Assembly (NCBI RefSeq): GCF_947497555.1
Contig: NZ_CANMGY010000016.1
Coordinates: forward strand, 1 to 32,635
DNA length: 32,635 nt
Origin: an uncultured Umboniibacter sp.
GTDB lineage: Bacteria; Pseudomonadota; Gammaproteobacteria; Pseudomonadales; DSM-25080
Direction of reading: 5' to 3'
Positions 17,300 to 25,718 of the stretch are shown here, piece by piece; positions within the stretch are counted from its first letter, which is position 1, and each line of letters begins with the position of its first letter. Position numbers and translations under genes: made by a program. A model generated the notes under the pieces. It saw only the letters and a list, made by a program, of their open reading frames with translations. It was not told the DNA's origin and did not search any database.

Positions 17300-19165
17300 A
17301 TGAAAAACGTTGAGTCTAACAAAAAGAAGAATCGTGTAGCGACAATTAGATCGTTACTTGGGCAAATTGTATCGGTGTCAGAGAATCGTGATCTAGACGT
17401 GCGCGAAGAAGAATTGGCCAAGCTTTTCGTTTCGACAGAATTTGGCGAGCTAGAACACGAGCTGACTTCAGTATTAGTTGGTGCTAAGCGTTATATGCTG
17501 ACACCTGACGACTGTTTCGAGATAAACAATATTCAAGCGAAGGTTATTTCCCTTCCAAATTCGTCTCGGCTATATGAGTTTGCGAAGAATTGGCCATACA
17601 GTTTTTCGTTTAGAGTCATGGAGGGCGTTAACGCTCGCGGAGAGGATTTCGATTATAAAAATCATCGGCATTATCGTGGCCATTTAACGGATAATCCATC
17701 CCCAGCGGATTTGGGCCATTTGGGTTGTACTTTGTCTCACTATCAACTGTGGGAGCAAGCGAACCTAAAGAAAGGGGAGTTATTACTGGTTCTTGAAGAT
17801 GATGCTCACTTTCTACCTTACTCGGAAGCTTTACTTGACGATATTTCAAAGAATCTGCCGGATGACGCTGATTTGGTATATGTCAATGGAAGATCTGCGG
17901 AGAAGCTTTATTGCTCGTTGGATCGTAAGCCTCCCTACACAGGGCTGCCACGGAAACTGTTCTATCGGCGAACGCAAGTCAATAAAATCATGAATCGACA
18001 CTATGACAGTCTGCCAAAGCAGGGCGGAGAAGTCGTTCGACATTGGACTGGTACCGATGGGTATATTCTAACCGCCAGCGGTTTGGCCAAGCTAAAGGCT
18101 TTCGTTCAAAGTGTTGGAGTACCTCCGTTAACTCAAGGTGGAGCTGGAACAAATATCGACACCATTTTAGCTGCGCTTTCCAGTCATATTTCAGATCAGA
18201 AGAAAAATGGGCTTGGGTTTGTTTTTGGCACATCTAAGTCTTTCGGGCTTCTCCAGGAGCCGTCTTATTTGAACTCCTATGTAACGTCAATTCCATTAGT
18301 GGATACTCGGGATAAACTTGGTTTAGGAGCCCCGTCCGAAATTTCTGGAACAGCTGTGAGTGCTCCTGAGATATCGAGGAGCGATATCGATAGTATTCGT
18401 GATGTAGCTTTCGGTCTGCCTTCAGAGCATTCTCCAGCGGCTATTAAGTTGTTGGAGTTGGCGAATAAATTCCGCCCTACCGGCGAGCGTATAGTTGAGC
18501 GCCTTGCGCTGCTTAGGGCGGCGCGAGGTGGTAAGCCGCAAATACAATCGGCGCAAATTAACCTCGAAAAGAAGATTATCTTTGTTCATATCCCCAAATG
18601 TGGCGGCACCTCAATAGATAATAGTGGTCTATTCAGACACCAGGCTCAGGGGCATCGAAGCCTTGAGCTAATGAAAAGTATGATTGGGCCTGACGCCGAT
18701 AGCTTCAAAGTTTTTACGGTTTGTCGAAATCCATGGGATCGCTTAGCTTCGGCTTTTTATTACTTATCCGAAGGTGGCTGCGGCTCGAAGTTGGACCTGG
18801 AGCTGCGTGATAAGTTTGTTGCCAAATTTGATGGGGATTTTGGCGCTTTTCTGAACGGATTTATTGAAAATCCGTCATACTTCCTTAACTGCATGCATAT
18901 GTGGCCATCTGTTCGCCTCATCCAGCCAAGCAAGGTTGTCAATCCGTTGTTCGTGCAACAGTTGGAGACAATTTCGGAGCCTGAGGCATTATTCAAATTT
19001 CTTGGTGAGAAACTAGAAGTAGGGCATGAACGAAAGCGTCGTAGTTACAGCAACGTGGTTCACGTTTATGACAAAGCTAGCTTTGCCGCTGTTGGGCGAA
19101 TTTATGCGGATGATGTTGCGGAGTTCGGCTACTCGCATTACACGATTGACGATATCAAGAACTAG
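17300..19165 (+). CDS. GT25 glycosyltransferase fused to a sulfotransferase
   Basis: A 621-aa protein with two enzymes. Residues about 78-340 match glycosyltransferase family 25 (LPS galactosyltransferase type): VISLPNSSR, FRVMEGVNA, the GHLGCTLSHYQLW motif (139-151), the catalytic-site VLEDDAHF (164-171) and TDGYILTASG (252-261). A short TPR-like helix pair ending in FRPTGERIVERL (391-402) links to residues 425-615. These are a Sulfotransfer_2-like domain with FVHIPKCGGTS (428-438) and FTVCRNPWDRLASAFYY (472-488; Arg476, Ser484). The obvious reading is that one polypeptide adds a sugar and sulfates the product. There is no membrane segment. No good ribosome site precedes ATG 17300, but the N-terminal helical stretch is in frame and uninterrupted. 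It forms an operon with the next sulfotransferase, ten bases on. Confidence 0.82.
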   Translation: MKNVESNKKKNRVATIRSLLGQIVSVSENRDLDVREEELAKLFVSTEFGELEHELTSVLVGAKRYMLTPDDCFEINNIQAKVISLPNSSRLYEFAKNWPYSFSFRVMEGVNARGEDFDYKNHRHYRGHLTDNPSPADLGHLGCTLSHYQLWEQANLKKGELLLVLEDDAHFLPYSEALLDDISKNLPDDADLVYVNGRSAEKLYCSLDRKPPYTGLPRKLFYRRTQVNKIMNRHYDSLPKQGGEVVRHWTGTDGYILTASGLAKLKAFVQSVGVPPLTQGGAGTNIDTILAALSSHISDQKKNGLGFVFGTSKSFGLLQEPSYLNSYVTSIPLVDTRDKLGLGAPSEISGTAVSAPEISRSDIDSIRDVAFGLPSEHSPAAIKLLELANKFRPTGERIVERLALLRAARGGKPQIQSAQINLEKKIIFVHIPKCGGTSIDNSGLFRHQAQGHRSLELMKSMIGPDADSFKVFTVCRNPWDRLASAFYYLSEGGCGSKLDLELRDKFVAKFDGDFGAFLNGFIENPSYFLNCMHMWPSVRLIQPSKVVNPLFVQQLETISEPEALFKFLGEKLEVGHERKRRSYSNVVHVYDKASFAAVGRIYADDVAEFGYSHYTIDDIKN

Positions 19166-19175
19166 GGGTAACTAA

Positions 19176-20165
19176 GTGCGGCAGAAGCTCTTTCTTCATA
19201 TTGGTCTGCATAAAACGGGCTCGACTTCACTACAAAAGGCCTTTTTTGATAATCGCTGCGAACTCGCAGACTTAGGCGTGGGCTATCTTGCGAAAAAGCC
19301 GAATGGAGATCTTGGCCCGTCTCATAATTACCTCTCGTACCATGACGAACCTGAGCGTGGCGCTCGTTTGTTTCAGCCGGAGTCGTTGAAAGCGCATTTA
19401 TCAGAGCTGCGTCAGCCGAGGTTGGTGCTCTCAACCGAAAATTTCTCGTGGATCTTTGAGTCTTCGGAAGTGGAGAAGCTTCAACAAGTCTTATCGGATT
19501 ATGATGTTTCAGTCGTTATGTACCTGCGGAGGCAGGATCAACAGGCAGTCTCTCACTTTCAGGAGGCGTCGAAATGGGAGGTTGGTCGTTTAAAGCCGGC
19601 GAAAAAATTTTACTCACTGTCCGAGAATCGTGCGCTCCCTCCTATAAAGCCGGGTAAAACATCAAAATACTTGGACTACTTTCATCGTTGGAAGCTATGG
19701 GCTGATGCGTTTGGCGTTGAGAATGTGCGGGTGAAAATTTTTGATCGAAATCAGTTGGTTGGCGGAGATGTAGTAACTGATTTTTGCTCACTCATTGATC
19801 TTGATTGGGCCCCTAAGGACGTCGCTAGCGAAAATATATCGTTGGGCTTGAGCGCTACTAAGTTTGGTCATTTAATGACAGAGGTAACTGGGAGAATTGA
19901 CTCGGAATTAGAGCTCGCTCTCAGAAAGGCGGTTTCATCCAGTGGCAAACCAGCAAGGCCCTCTCGACAGCAAGCTCAGCGCTTCTTCAGTCAGTTTTCA
20001 GAGTCTAACCGAAAATTAGCTCAGGCGTTACAGTTGGATGGCGAACTCTTCGATAGCAGCTTCGAAAACTACGCCGAAGGGCCGCAGGACAAGTGGACGG
20101 AAGATACTGCCAACGATACAGTTAGGAAGATATTGCAGGTACTAGCTCAGCGCTATCCATCTTAG
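19176..20165 (+). CDS. sulfotransferase-like protein (HIGxxKTGSTxLQ subfamily)
   Basis: A 329-aa paralogue of the protein at 1301-2344. Loop LHIGLHKTGSTSLQKAF (7-23); second site VMYLRRQDQQAVSHFQE with Arg118 and Ser126. STENFSW (86-92) occupies the place of SSELLE in the paralogue. The start is GTG at 19176; AGGGG (19164-19168) overlaps the preceding stop and is well placed, so expression with the GT25 fusion is likely coupled. Its 3' end runs into an 8-bp tandem repeat that separates it from a convergent gene. The substrate is unknown. Confidence 0.78.
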   Translation: MRQKLFLHIGLHKTGSTSLQKAFFDNRCELADLGVGYLAKKPNGDLGPSHNYLSYHDEPERGARLFQPESLKAHLSELRQPRLVLSTENFSWIFESSEVEKLQQVLSDYDVSVVMYLRRQDQQAVSHFQEASKWEVGRLKPAKKFYSLSENRALPPIKPGKTSKYLDYFHRWKLWADAFGVENVRVKIFDRNQLVGGDVVTDFCSLIDLDWAPKDVASENISLGLSATKFGHLMTEVTGRIDSELELALRKAVSSSGKPARPSRQQAQRFFSQFSESNRKLAQALQLDGELFDSSFENYAEGPQDKWTEDTANDTVRKILQVLAQRYPS

Positions 20166-20171
20166 TATTCT

Positions 20172-20227
20172 GTTAGTCCGTTACTCCGTTACTCCGTTAC
20201 TCCGTTACTCCGTTACTCCGTTACTCC
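20172..20227. repeat. tandem repeat of an 8-bp unit, (GTTACTCC)n
   Basis: Six perfect copies of GTTACTCC (20180-20227) follow one variant copy GTTAGTCC (20172-20179), head to tail. The array fills almost the whole gap between two convergent genes and overlaps the last codons and stop of the minus-strand gene (stop at 20221-20223). The unit is not a multiple of three, so slippage inside the coding end could change the last residues. Confidence 0.97.
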
Positions 20228-21603
20228 GTAAGTTCGATGGTTTGTTTTATCGCGTTGGTTATAAATATGCCTTTGGTGTCTATCTGGCTGTAGCCAGCAA
20301 GATCTCTGAGTTGATTCACTCGTTCTAAGTTGTTGGAACTTAAGATAACTAGCGTTTTTCCCTTAGTTTCAATGGTATCCCGGCTCTCGCCTTCTGCCAG
20401 CACGAACCTAGCTCGTGAATAGCCTAGGAAGTTGTTGAGCTCACTTGGGTCACGTTGAAATACCTCCATTCCGAAATGGAAATAATTGCCAATAATAGCA
20501 GTCGATAGCTTAAATGAAGCTCCGTAGTCGAACTCTGACAGTAGCCATTCAGCTAATAACCTAGAGCTACTATAACGGAGTGCGATTTTAGGCTCGAGTT
20601 TTTCTATAAATTGAGAAGCGGCGGCTGTCCTAGCCTGCTCCTTTACCCAATTGGGTATAAACTGATCTTCGGTTAATCGGTGGCCAACTGAGATGGAGTT
20701 ACAAGCTTTTGTGGTTGCATATTCTTGTAACTTGTTCGGCGTCCAAGTATCCCAGAGCGACGTTGTAATTCTGTTTACGGAGTTGTTGAAAATCGTGGGG
20801 CGAACTTTGTCGATAAAGTAGTTCGTCGAGATATCCTGAAATGCAATGCGAGAGTCATCCTCTTGTTCTAAATGAACGATGGAGTCAACGTCTAAAAATT
20901 GTGTTTGCAGTCCACAATACTCGGTTAGTCGATAATATAAATCACTATCATCCCATCCATAGCTGCGTATTAGCTCATTGTAGTAACCAACCTCCTTGAG
21001 ATGTTTAGACTGGCAGCCAAAGCTTCCATTTACATACATCTGGTCTCTCTTGTTGGCTTGAATCGCTTTCTTCCAAAGTCCTCTGACGAGTTCAAATGGA
21101 CCAACGGGATTGAGCTCTACGAAGTCCTTGCTAGTAGTAATGTCCGCATCAAGTTTATATGTGGTGCTGTAAGAAACTGCTCTGAGCCCAACATTGAAAG
21201 CGTAAGTAAGAATCCATTTAGGTTCTCCTTCGATTCGGATGATCTTGATACGAGGGTCCGAAACTTTCGCCTCAATTAGTGCTGAGTCCAAAGGTTCCTG
21301 TGAGGACCAGTCCACAAGAATGACTTCATCAACCTCGAGTTGAAGCCAGCTCTTTAGTGAAAGTATGAGGTTTTCGTGCCGGTTCATTGAACACGAGACT
21401 AGGCTGATTCCTGGCTTAAACTCCTCACTGTCGACGGCTATAGATGTGGGTTGGTCGCTGAGAAGCCGCTCGAAACTTTGTATCAGTTGCTGGTCTGTAG
21501 GGGTCGACGCGAGTCGTCTAGCCAACTGGAGTGATTCCTGAGCCTCTGAGAATCTACGTTTGCTAATAAGTTCGTCTATTTGGTCAAAGATTTCTGTTTT
21601 CAT
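20221..21603 (-). CDS. GT2-family glycosyltransferase (chondroitin-synthase/galactosyltransferase-like)
   Basis: A 460-aa predicted GT-A enzyme. Motifs: ISLVSCSMNRHENLILSLKS (66-85), VDWSS (97-101), metal site DAD (152-154), VNGSFGC (191-197) and GWDDSDL (216-222). These are shared, with the same spacing, with the first 455 residues of the fusion at 14711-16948, including the tail FKLSTAI (compare FKISTKL). The two are paralogues, and this one lacks the fucosyltransferase-like extension. ATG 21603 has TGAG at a good distance. It stands alone on the minus strand between two plus-strand blocks. The C-terminal residues ELTE and the stop are encoded at the edge of the 8-bp tandem repeat. Confidence 0.8.
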   Translation of the reverse strand: MKTEIFDQIDELISKRRFSEAQESLQLARRLASTPTDQQLIQSFERLLSDQPTSIAVDSEEFKPGISLVSCSMNRHENLILSLKSWLQLEVDEVILVDWSSQEPLDSALIEAKVSDPRIKIIRIEGEPKWILTYAFNVGLRAVSYSTTYKLDADITTSKDFVELNPVGPFELVRGLWKKAIQANKRDQMYVNGSFGCQSKHLKEVGYYNELIRSYGWDDSDLYYRLTEYCGLQTQFLDVDSIVHLEQEDDSRIAFQDISTNYFIDKVRPTIFNNSVNRITTSLWDTWTPNKLQEYATTKACNSISVGHRLTEDQFIPNWVKEQARTAAASQFIEKLEPKIALRYSSSRLLAEWLLSEFDYGASFKLSTAIIGNYFHFGMEVFQRDPSELNNFLGYSRARFVLAEGESRDTIETKGKTLVILSSNNLERVNQLRDLAGYSQIDTKGIFITNAIKQTIELTE

Positions 21604-21772
21604 AAGTACTCAGGAAAAAGTTGTGTAGGTCTTATTATCGCTCAGCTTCGTTATATTTGACACTAATAAAAGGGCGAACGGTCTTAATGGTGATTTGCGA
21701 TGAGATTCTTGTCAAAAGTTAGACGATTCCTCTTGTTTTCTGGTTTTCTCTAACTATGACTGCCTAGGGGAC

Positions 21773-21781
21773 TGTGATAAT
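21773..21781 (+). promoter_or_regulatory. candidate extended -10 promoter element
   Basis: TGTGATAAT gives the TGn extension plus GATAAT, a 5/6 match to the -10 hexamer. No good -35 lies upstream, which extended -10 promoters can tolerate. It is about 100 bp before the coiled-coil gene at 21887. Confidence 0.35.
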
Positions 21782-21886
21782 ATTCCAGCACAATGATCAT
21801 CAGTTTCGGCGCGTAGAAATGGTATTATCCGAGGGCCCGTGATTTATGTGTCGAATTATTCATTACGATTTTATTGAGTGTTATTA

Positions 21887-24601
21887 ATGTCATATTGGCT
21901 ATTGTCTGTATCGGATGCTGTTCCCTTTCAGCGTTATAAATCTCGTCTTGCCGATTTGTTTTCGGGCTATCCAACCGTAGAGTTTGCGGCGGTAGATAAT
22001 GCCGAGGAGTTACTTCGAAGGTTGTCTTCAGAAGAGGCCTCGAGTGAAGGGGTCACGGACGTCTTTTTATTCACTGACGCTGTGTTGGAAAAGGACGTGG
22101 GCAAGAACGCTTGTGCTGGTCAATTGAACAGTCTCAAGCTGATCGATCTTTCATCGGTCGTATCGCCTGAAGCGTCCAGGTCTCCGATTAATGAAGACCA
22201 TCTCAATGATCAGCTCCAGAGTTTGCGATCTCAATATGAGGGAGCTGCTGATGTAGTTTTTTCGACGAGCCTGGAGTGTAAAATCGCTGAACGCATGGAT
22301 TTGGACTTCACTGGTCAATCAACTAGTTCTAAGCAGGATGATTTACTTTCGCTATTAGCGGAACAAATTTTCGAACTCTATTGCAAGTCGGGAGCATTCG
22401 ACGAAATTCTAGCGGTAAGTCTCTCGAAATTGTTCAAGGCCGTTGCTCAGTATGAGGCTGAAGTCTCAGAAAAATTGGCGAGTTTAACTGTTGGTTTGGA
22501 GCACAAGTCATTGATGCTTGACCAAAAGCGGGAAGAGATTGCTAGGTATAACGCAAGTTTTGAGGGCGCTGCCATGGTTGCCCAAGACAAGGAGCTACTG
22601 GTTCTTCAGGTTGAGCAATTGGAGTCGGAGCTCGAAGAGTCCTACCGTCAGGTTGAGTCAGCTAAAGATAGAGCTGGCTCAATAGCTACCTTAAGTGCGG
22701 AGAATCGAGGACTCTGTGAGCAGGTTCGTCAACTTGAGGAGTCAAAGGTTGAGGCTGAAAGTGAGATTAATACGCTTAAGACGCTTGCGGAGGGGTTAAC
22801 TAAAAGATTTGATGAAGCGGACGCTGAGCTAACTGCGCTTCAGGATAAATACGGGCCGATCAAAAATTATTGTGATGAGATGGAGTCTCAGCTGACTGAG
22901 TATGAAAGATCAATGGATGCTCAAGTAAAGCGCTATGAAGACAAGATTGCTTCGTTGAATTCTGCTAACCAAACGTTGGCGGAGAGATTGAGTTCGGCTG
23001 AAGTCAGCATGTTCGAGCGGGTTTCGGACGCAGATTCTGAGAAGTCAGAGTTATTGGCGGTAAACCAGGTGTTTCAATCGCAAACCGAAATTTTCAGATC
23101 AGAAGTTAAAACGTTATTGAAAGAAAAGGAAATGGTGAATGGTATGGCGGGTACAACCCGAATAGAGGACGTGTTCGCTAAGGTAAAGATGTCTGGTCTG
23201 GCAATTATCGGAAGCTACAGTGAAGATGGTTACCAAGATATCAAGCTGACCTGCGCCAATGTCGAGTTGGGGGACCAGCGTTTTTTTAAGAAGTTGAGCT
23301 TCAAGTTATCCCTAAAGAATGGGCATCCAGGTCTGGAATTTAGGCCTGATGAGGTTAACCCGGATTGCCTGGATTGGTTGGATGTCTGCAACGATGAATA
23401 TGGTTATTTCATTCCGTACTTCCCTAATGCAATGGATCTGATTGACGACCGCCACCTGCAGGTTGTTGAGTCAATGAATTCTAGTGATCGTATGCTAGTA
23501 GTGGGTATTGCCTCTACGATAGCGCAGGCTTTGCAGTCGGCCGATTTAGATGATAGAACTGGCTTAAGCAGTGCAGAGTTACGCCAATGGCGTTTGGCAG
23601 CTTTGAAGCTTAAAGATCTGCTTGAATACGAGTCGCACTGGACGAGTCACGGTGCGGTCTATCTCGAAGAAATGTTTTCCGTACCAGGCTATCAGCATCT
23701 TTGGTTGTCATTAGATCATCTTCTTCAAGGGCGTCGTTATTTTAGCAAATTCGATTATAAACTCTCGGTTAATGTCAGCGCAGACGAGGCACTGGTTAAC
23801 TCGTTTTCGCTAGAGCTAAGACAGCTAATTTCCGGTGACGCCCCGCTACTAGCCTGGCCAACTGACAGCTCAGATGATGCTGGTACTTTACTTCGTGTTG
23901 GGGTGGTTGTTGAAGATGGTGTGGCTCGCGTAGATGTGAGAGATGAGCTTACTGAAGAAGATAAGGAGCTTATCGAAGCCTTAGTAAAAAACTCCCGCTA
24001 CTTTATTGAGAACCTTGGTGGTCAGGGGGTCGAGCTAGGTCGTTCTGTGTCTGAGTGGAACTCAGTTATAGGCGCTTTTGACTCGGTTGTATGGATGCCA
24101 GCTGATACTGTAACAGAACCTCTTTCGGTTCAGGATGACATGTCTGATCAGTATTTAACCGAAGTGGTTGTTGAAGACCGTGAAGTGACTGAGGAATCTG
24201 AAAGTGATGCCATATTGAGCCTGAATGAAGTCTATGAAGTCGAGGGTTATAGCCATATTGCATTTTCAGTAGCACATCGTGATCGCGGTGAACTGGTAGC
24301 TAAGTACCAACTGAAGTTCAGCGAGGAAGATGCTGATGGTTGGGTTGAACTCAGATCAGCAGAGGGTGGTGCTCGAGGTTTGCCATTCGATCATGCTATC
24401 GACGTAGCTGACGATGAGTATGGTGAATTTATCTCCCTACGTTACGAAGATCTTCATCAGTCGGAGTTTACCGATAAGGTCTGTAGGGAGGCATCCGAAG
24501 CAGATGTTTCTTTGCTCAATGCGATAAAGCAAAAAGCAAAGACTCTAAACGAATGTGCAGAGCTAGATAAGTCAGCCATGTGGACAGCGAAGTTCTGGTA
24601 G
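21887..24601 (+). CDS. coiled-coil protein with three related C-terminal domains, unknown function
   Basis: A 904-aa soluble protein I do not recognise. The N-terminal 150 residues may be a small alpha/beta domain. Residues about 185-420 form a long coiled coil rich in Glu, Gln and Lys. The C-terminal half holds three diverged copies of one domain (about 435-550, 590-710 and 775-890). Shared landmarks are an aromatic-Gly-Tyr start (DGYQDI, PGYQHL, EGYSHI), then a FKLSLK / YKLSVN / YQLKFS strand, then LEFR / LELR / VELR. Copies 1 and 3 also share DEYGYFI / DEYGEFI. ATG 21887 is chosen over GTG 21878 because TTGAGTG lies suitably upstream. It leads a block of a glycosyltransferase, a sulfotransferase and an esterase, so it may be a scaffold, chain-length ruler or glycan-binding partner. 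This is inference from structure and position. Confidence 0.7.
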   Translation: MSYWLLSVSDAVPFQRYKSRLADLFSGYPTVEFAAVDNAEELLRRLSSEEASSEGVTDVFLFTDAVLEKDVGKNACAGQLNSLKLIDLSSVVSPEASRSPINEDHLNDQLQSLRSQYEGAADVVFSTSLECKIAERMDLDFTGQSTSSKQDDLLSLLAEQIFELYCKSGAFDEILAVSLSKLFKAVAQYEAEVSEKLASLTVGLEHKSLMLDQKREEIARYNASFEGAAMVAQDKELLVLQVEQLESELEESYRQVESAKDRAGSIATLSAENRGLCEQVRQLEESKVEAESEINTLKTLAEGLTKRFDEADAELTALQDKYGPIKNYCDEMESQLTEYERSMDAQVKRYEDKIASLNSANQTLAERLSSAEVSMFERVSDADSEKSELLAVNQVFQSQTEIFRSEVKTLLKEKEMVNGMAGTTRIEDVFAKVKMSGLAIIGSYSEDGYQDIKLTCANVELGDQRFFKKLSFKLSLKNGHPGLEFRPDEVNPDCLDWLDVCNDEYGYFIPYFPNAMDLIDDRHLQVVESMNSSDRMLVVGIASTIAQALQSADLDDRTGLSSAELRQWRLAALKLKDLLEYESHWTSHGAVYLEEMFSVPGYQHLWLSLDHLLQGRRYFSKFDYKLSVNVSADEALVNSFSLELRQLISGDAPLLAWPTDSSDDAGTLLRVGVVVEDGVARVDVRDELTEEDKELIEALVKNSRYFIENLGGQGVELGRSVSEWNSVIGAFDSVVWMPADTVTEPLSVQDDMSDQYLTEVVVEDREVTEESESDAILSLNEVYEVEGYSHIAFSVAHRDRGELVAKYQLKFSEEDADGWVELRSAEGGARGLPFDHAIDVADDEYGEFISLRYEDLHQSEFTDKVCREASEADVSLLNAIKQKAKTLNECAELDKSAMWTAKFW

Positions 24602-24610
24602 TTTAGCAAA

Positions 24611-25714
24611 GTGACAAGGTCAATTCATATTATCGATCCAGGAGCGATGGAGGCAGGTGGCCACCATTTCGCTCTTATCGAAACTATATTGGCTAGCAGT
24701 TTTTCGGGCGACTTGGTGTTTCACACGCATAAAAATTTGGACCGACGAAGTTTTGAGAGCATTGTTGAAGCGGGCTATGACGTTGATACAGTATTCGAGC
24801 AAAACTTTTACGAGTATTACGGTCAAAACGCCTTTGATTCAGCGAGTGCCGTTGACGTCCTTAGTTATGTAGCTCGGCTTAAAAACGAATACGATAAAGT
24901 ATTACTTCAGATTTATAGTAACTCCGAGAAGCAAGTTTGCTTTTACCCATGTCTAGATTGGTACCACTTACTGGCCCTTCGGCTTGCGATGCCAGATATA
25001 GAAACTGGTCACGTAGTACATCGTGTTTGTTTGATGTTTGATATTGGCGTAGCCGCTGATGGCTCGAGGGATTGGGATCTTCTCTCTCACTGGTTACCTC
25101 AGCTAAGATGGGCAGCTGACCATGCTTCAATCGAATTATACGCAGCTGACTCTAGAATACTTAGTGCCTGGGATCTACTCGCTACAAACACATCGATAAA
25201 AGTTATGCCCTCTTACTTGGCTTATTGGCCATCTGTTCCAAAGCGGCAGGATGTTAAGGGTTGTAATACGGTTCTGGCCTATACCGGTGATGTAAAGGCT
25301 GACAAGGGCTTTAAGGAGCTTCCTAATGTAGTCAGAGAGCTGCTGGCGGATCAATCTATTGATCAAGTGATCGTCCAGTTTACGTGGAACTGGGACATGC
25401 CCGAATTAGAGAGTTGTAAATTGGAGCTAAGAAGATTAGCGCAAGATGAATCTCGTTTCGGCCTATTTGAGGGCCCTTGGACTCATATAGAGTTTGCCCA
25501 AACTATTGCAGATAGTTCTGCTTACTATTGTACTTATGACCGTGCTGTTTACGATGGTAAGTCATCAGGTCTGCCAGTGTGGCTGGGGTTTTATAACGTG
25601 TCGCTACTGGGATATAGGCCTAAGGCGCTTGAAGATGAGTTATATTACATTGAGCAACATCCAGCATACAAAGAAGCCCTTTACTCAGACCTAATCGAAT
25701 GGTTTCAAAGTTGA
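24611..25714 (+). CDS. glycosyltransferase, GT-B fold, GT4-like
   Basis: A 367-aa predicted cytoplasmic glycosyltransferase. The N terminus has the glycine-rich loop PGAMEAGGHHFAL (about 10-22) placed as in GT-B acceptor domains. The second half begins with VLAYTGDVKADKGFKELPNV, the typical start of a GT4 donor-binding domain (new strand, then a KG-F turn). Late in the sequence, YDGKSSGLPVWL stands where GT4 enzymes carry the ExxxxGxP donor-binding motif, although the acidic residue differs. The start is GTG 24611, ten bases after the coiled-coil gene; the ribosome site (GGTAG) is weak. The sugar transferred is unknown. Confidence 0.65.
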   Translation: MTRSIHIIDPGAMEAGGHHFALIETILASSFSGDLVFHTHKNLDRRSFESIVEAGYDVDTVFEQNFYEYYGQNAFDSASAVDVLSYVARLKNEYDKVLLQIYSNSEKQVCFYPCLDWYHLLALRLAMPDIETGHVVHRVCLMFDIGVAADGSRDWDLLSHWLPQLRWAADHASIELYAADSRILSAWDLLATNTSIKVMPSYLAYWPSVPKRQDVKGCNTVLAYTGDVKADKGFKELPNVVRELLADQSIDQVIVQFTWNWDMPELESCKLELRRLAQDESRFGLFEGPWTHIEFAQTIADSSAYYCTYDRAVYDGKSSGLPVWLGFYNVSLLGYRPKALEDELYYIEQHPAYKEALYSDLIEWFQS

Positions 25715-25718
25715 GATT

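Noticed and set aside
20172..20227. CRISPR array
   Set aside because: The 8-bp units are head to tail with no spacers, and no cas genes are present.
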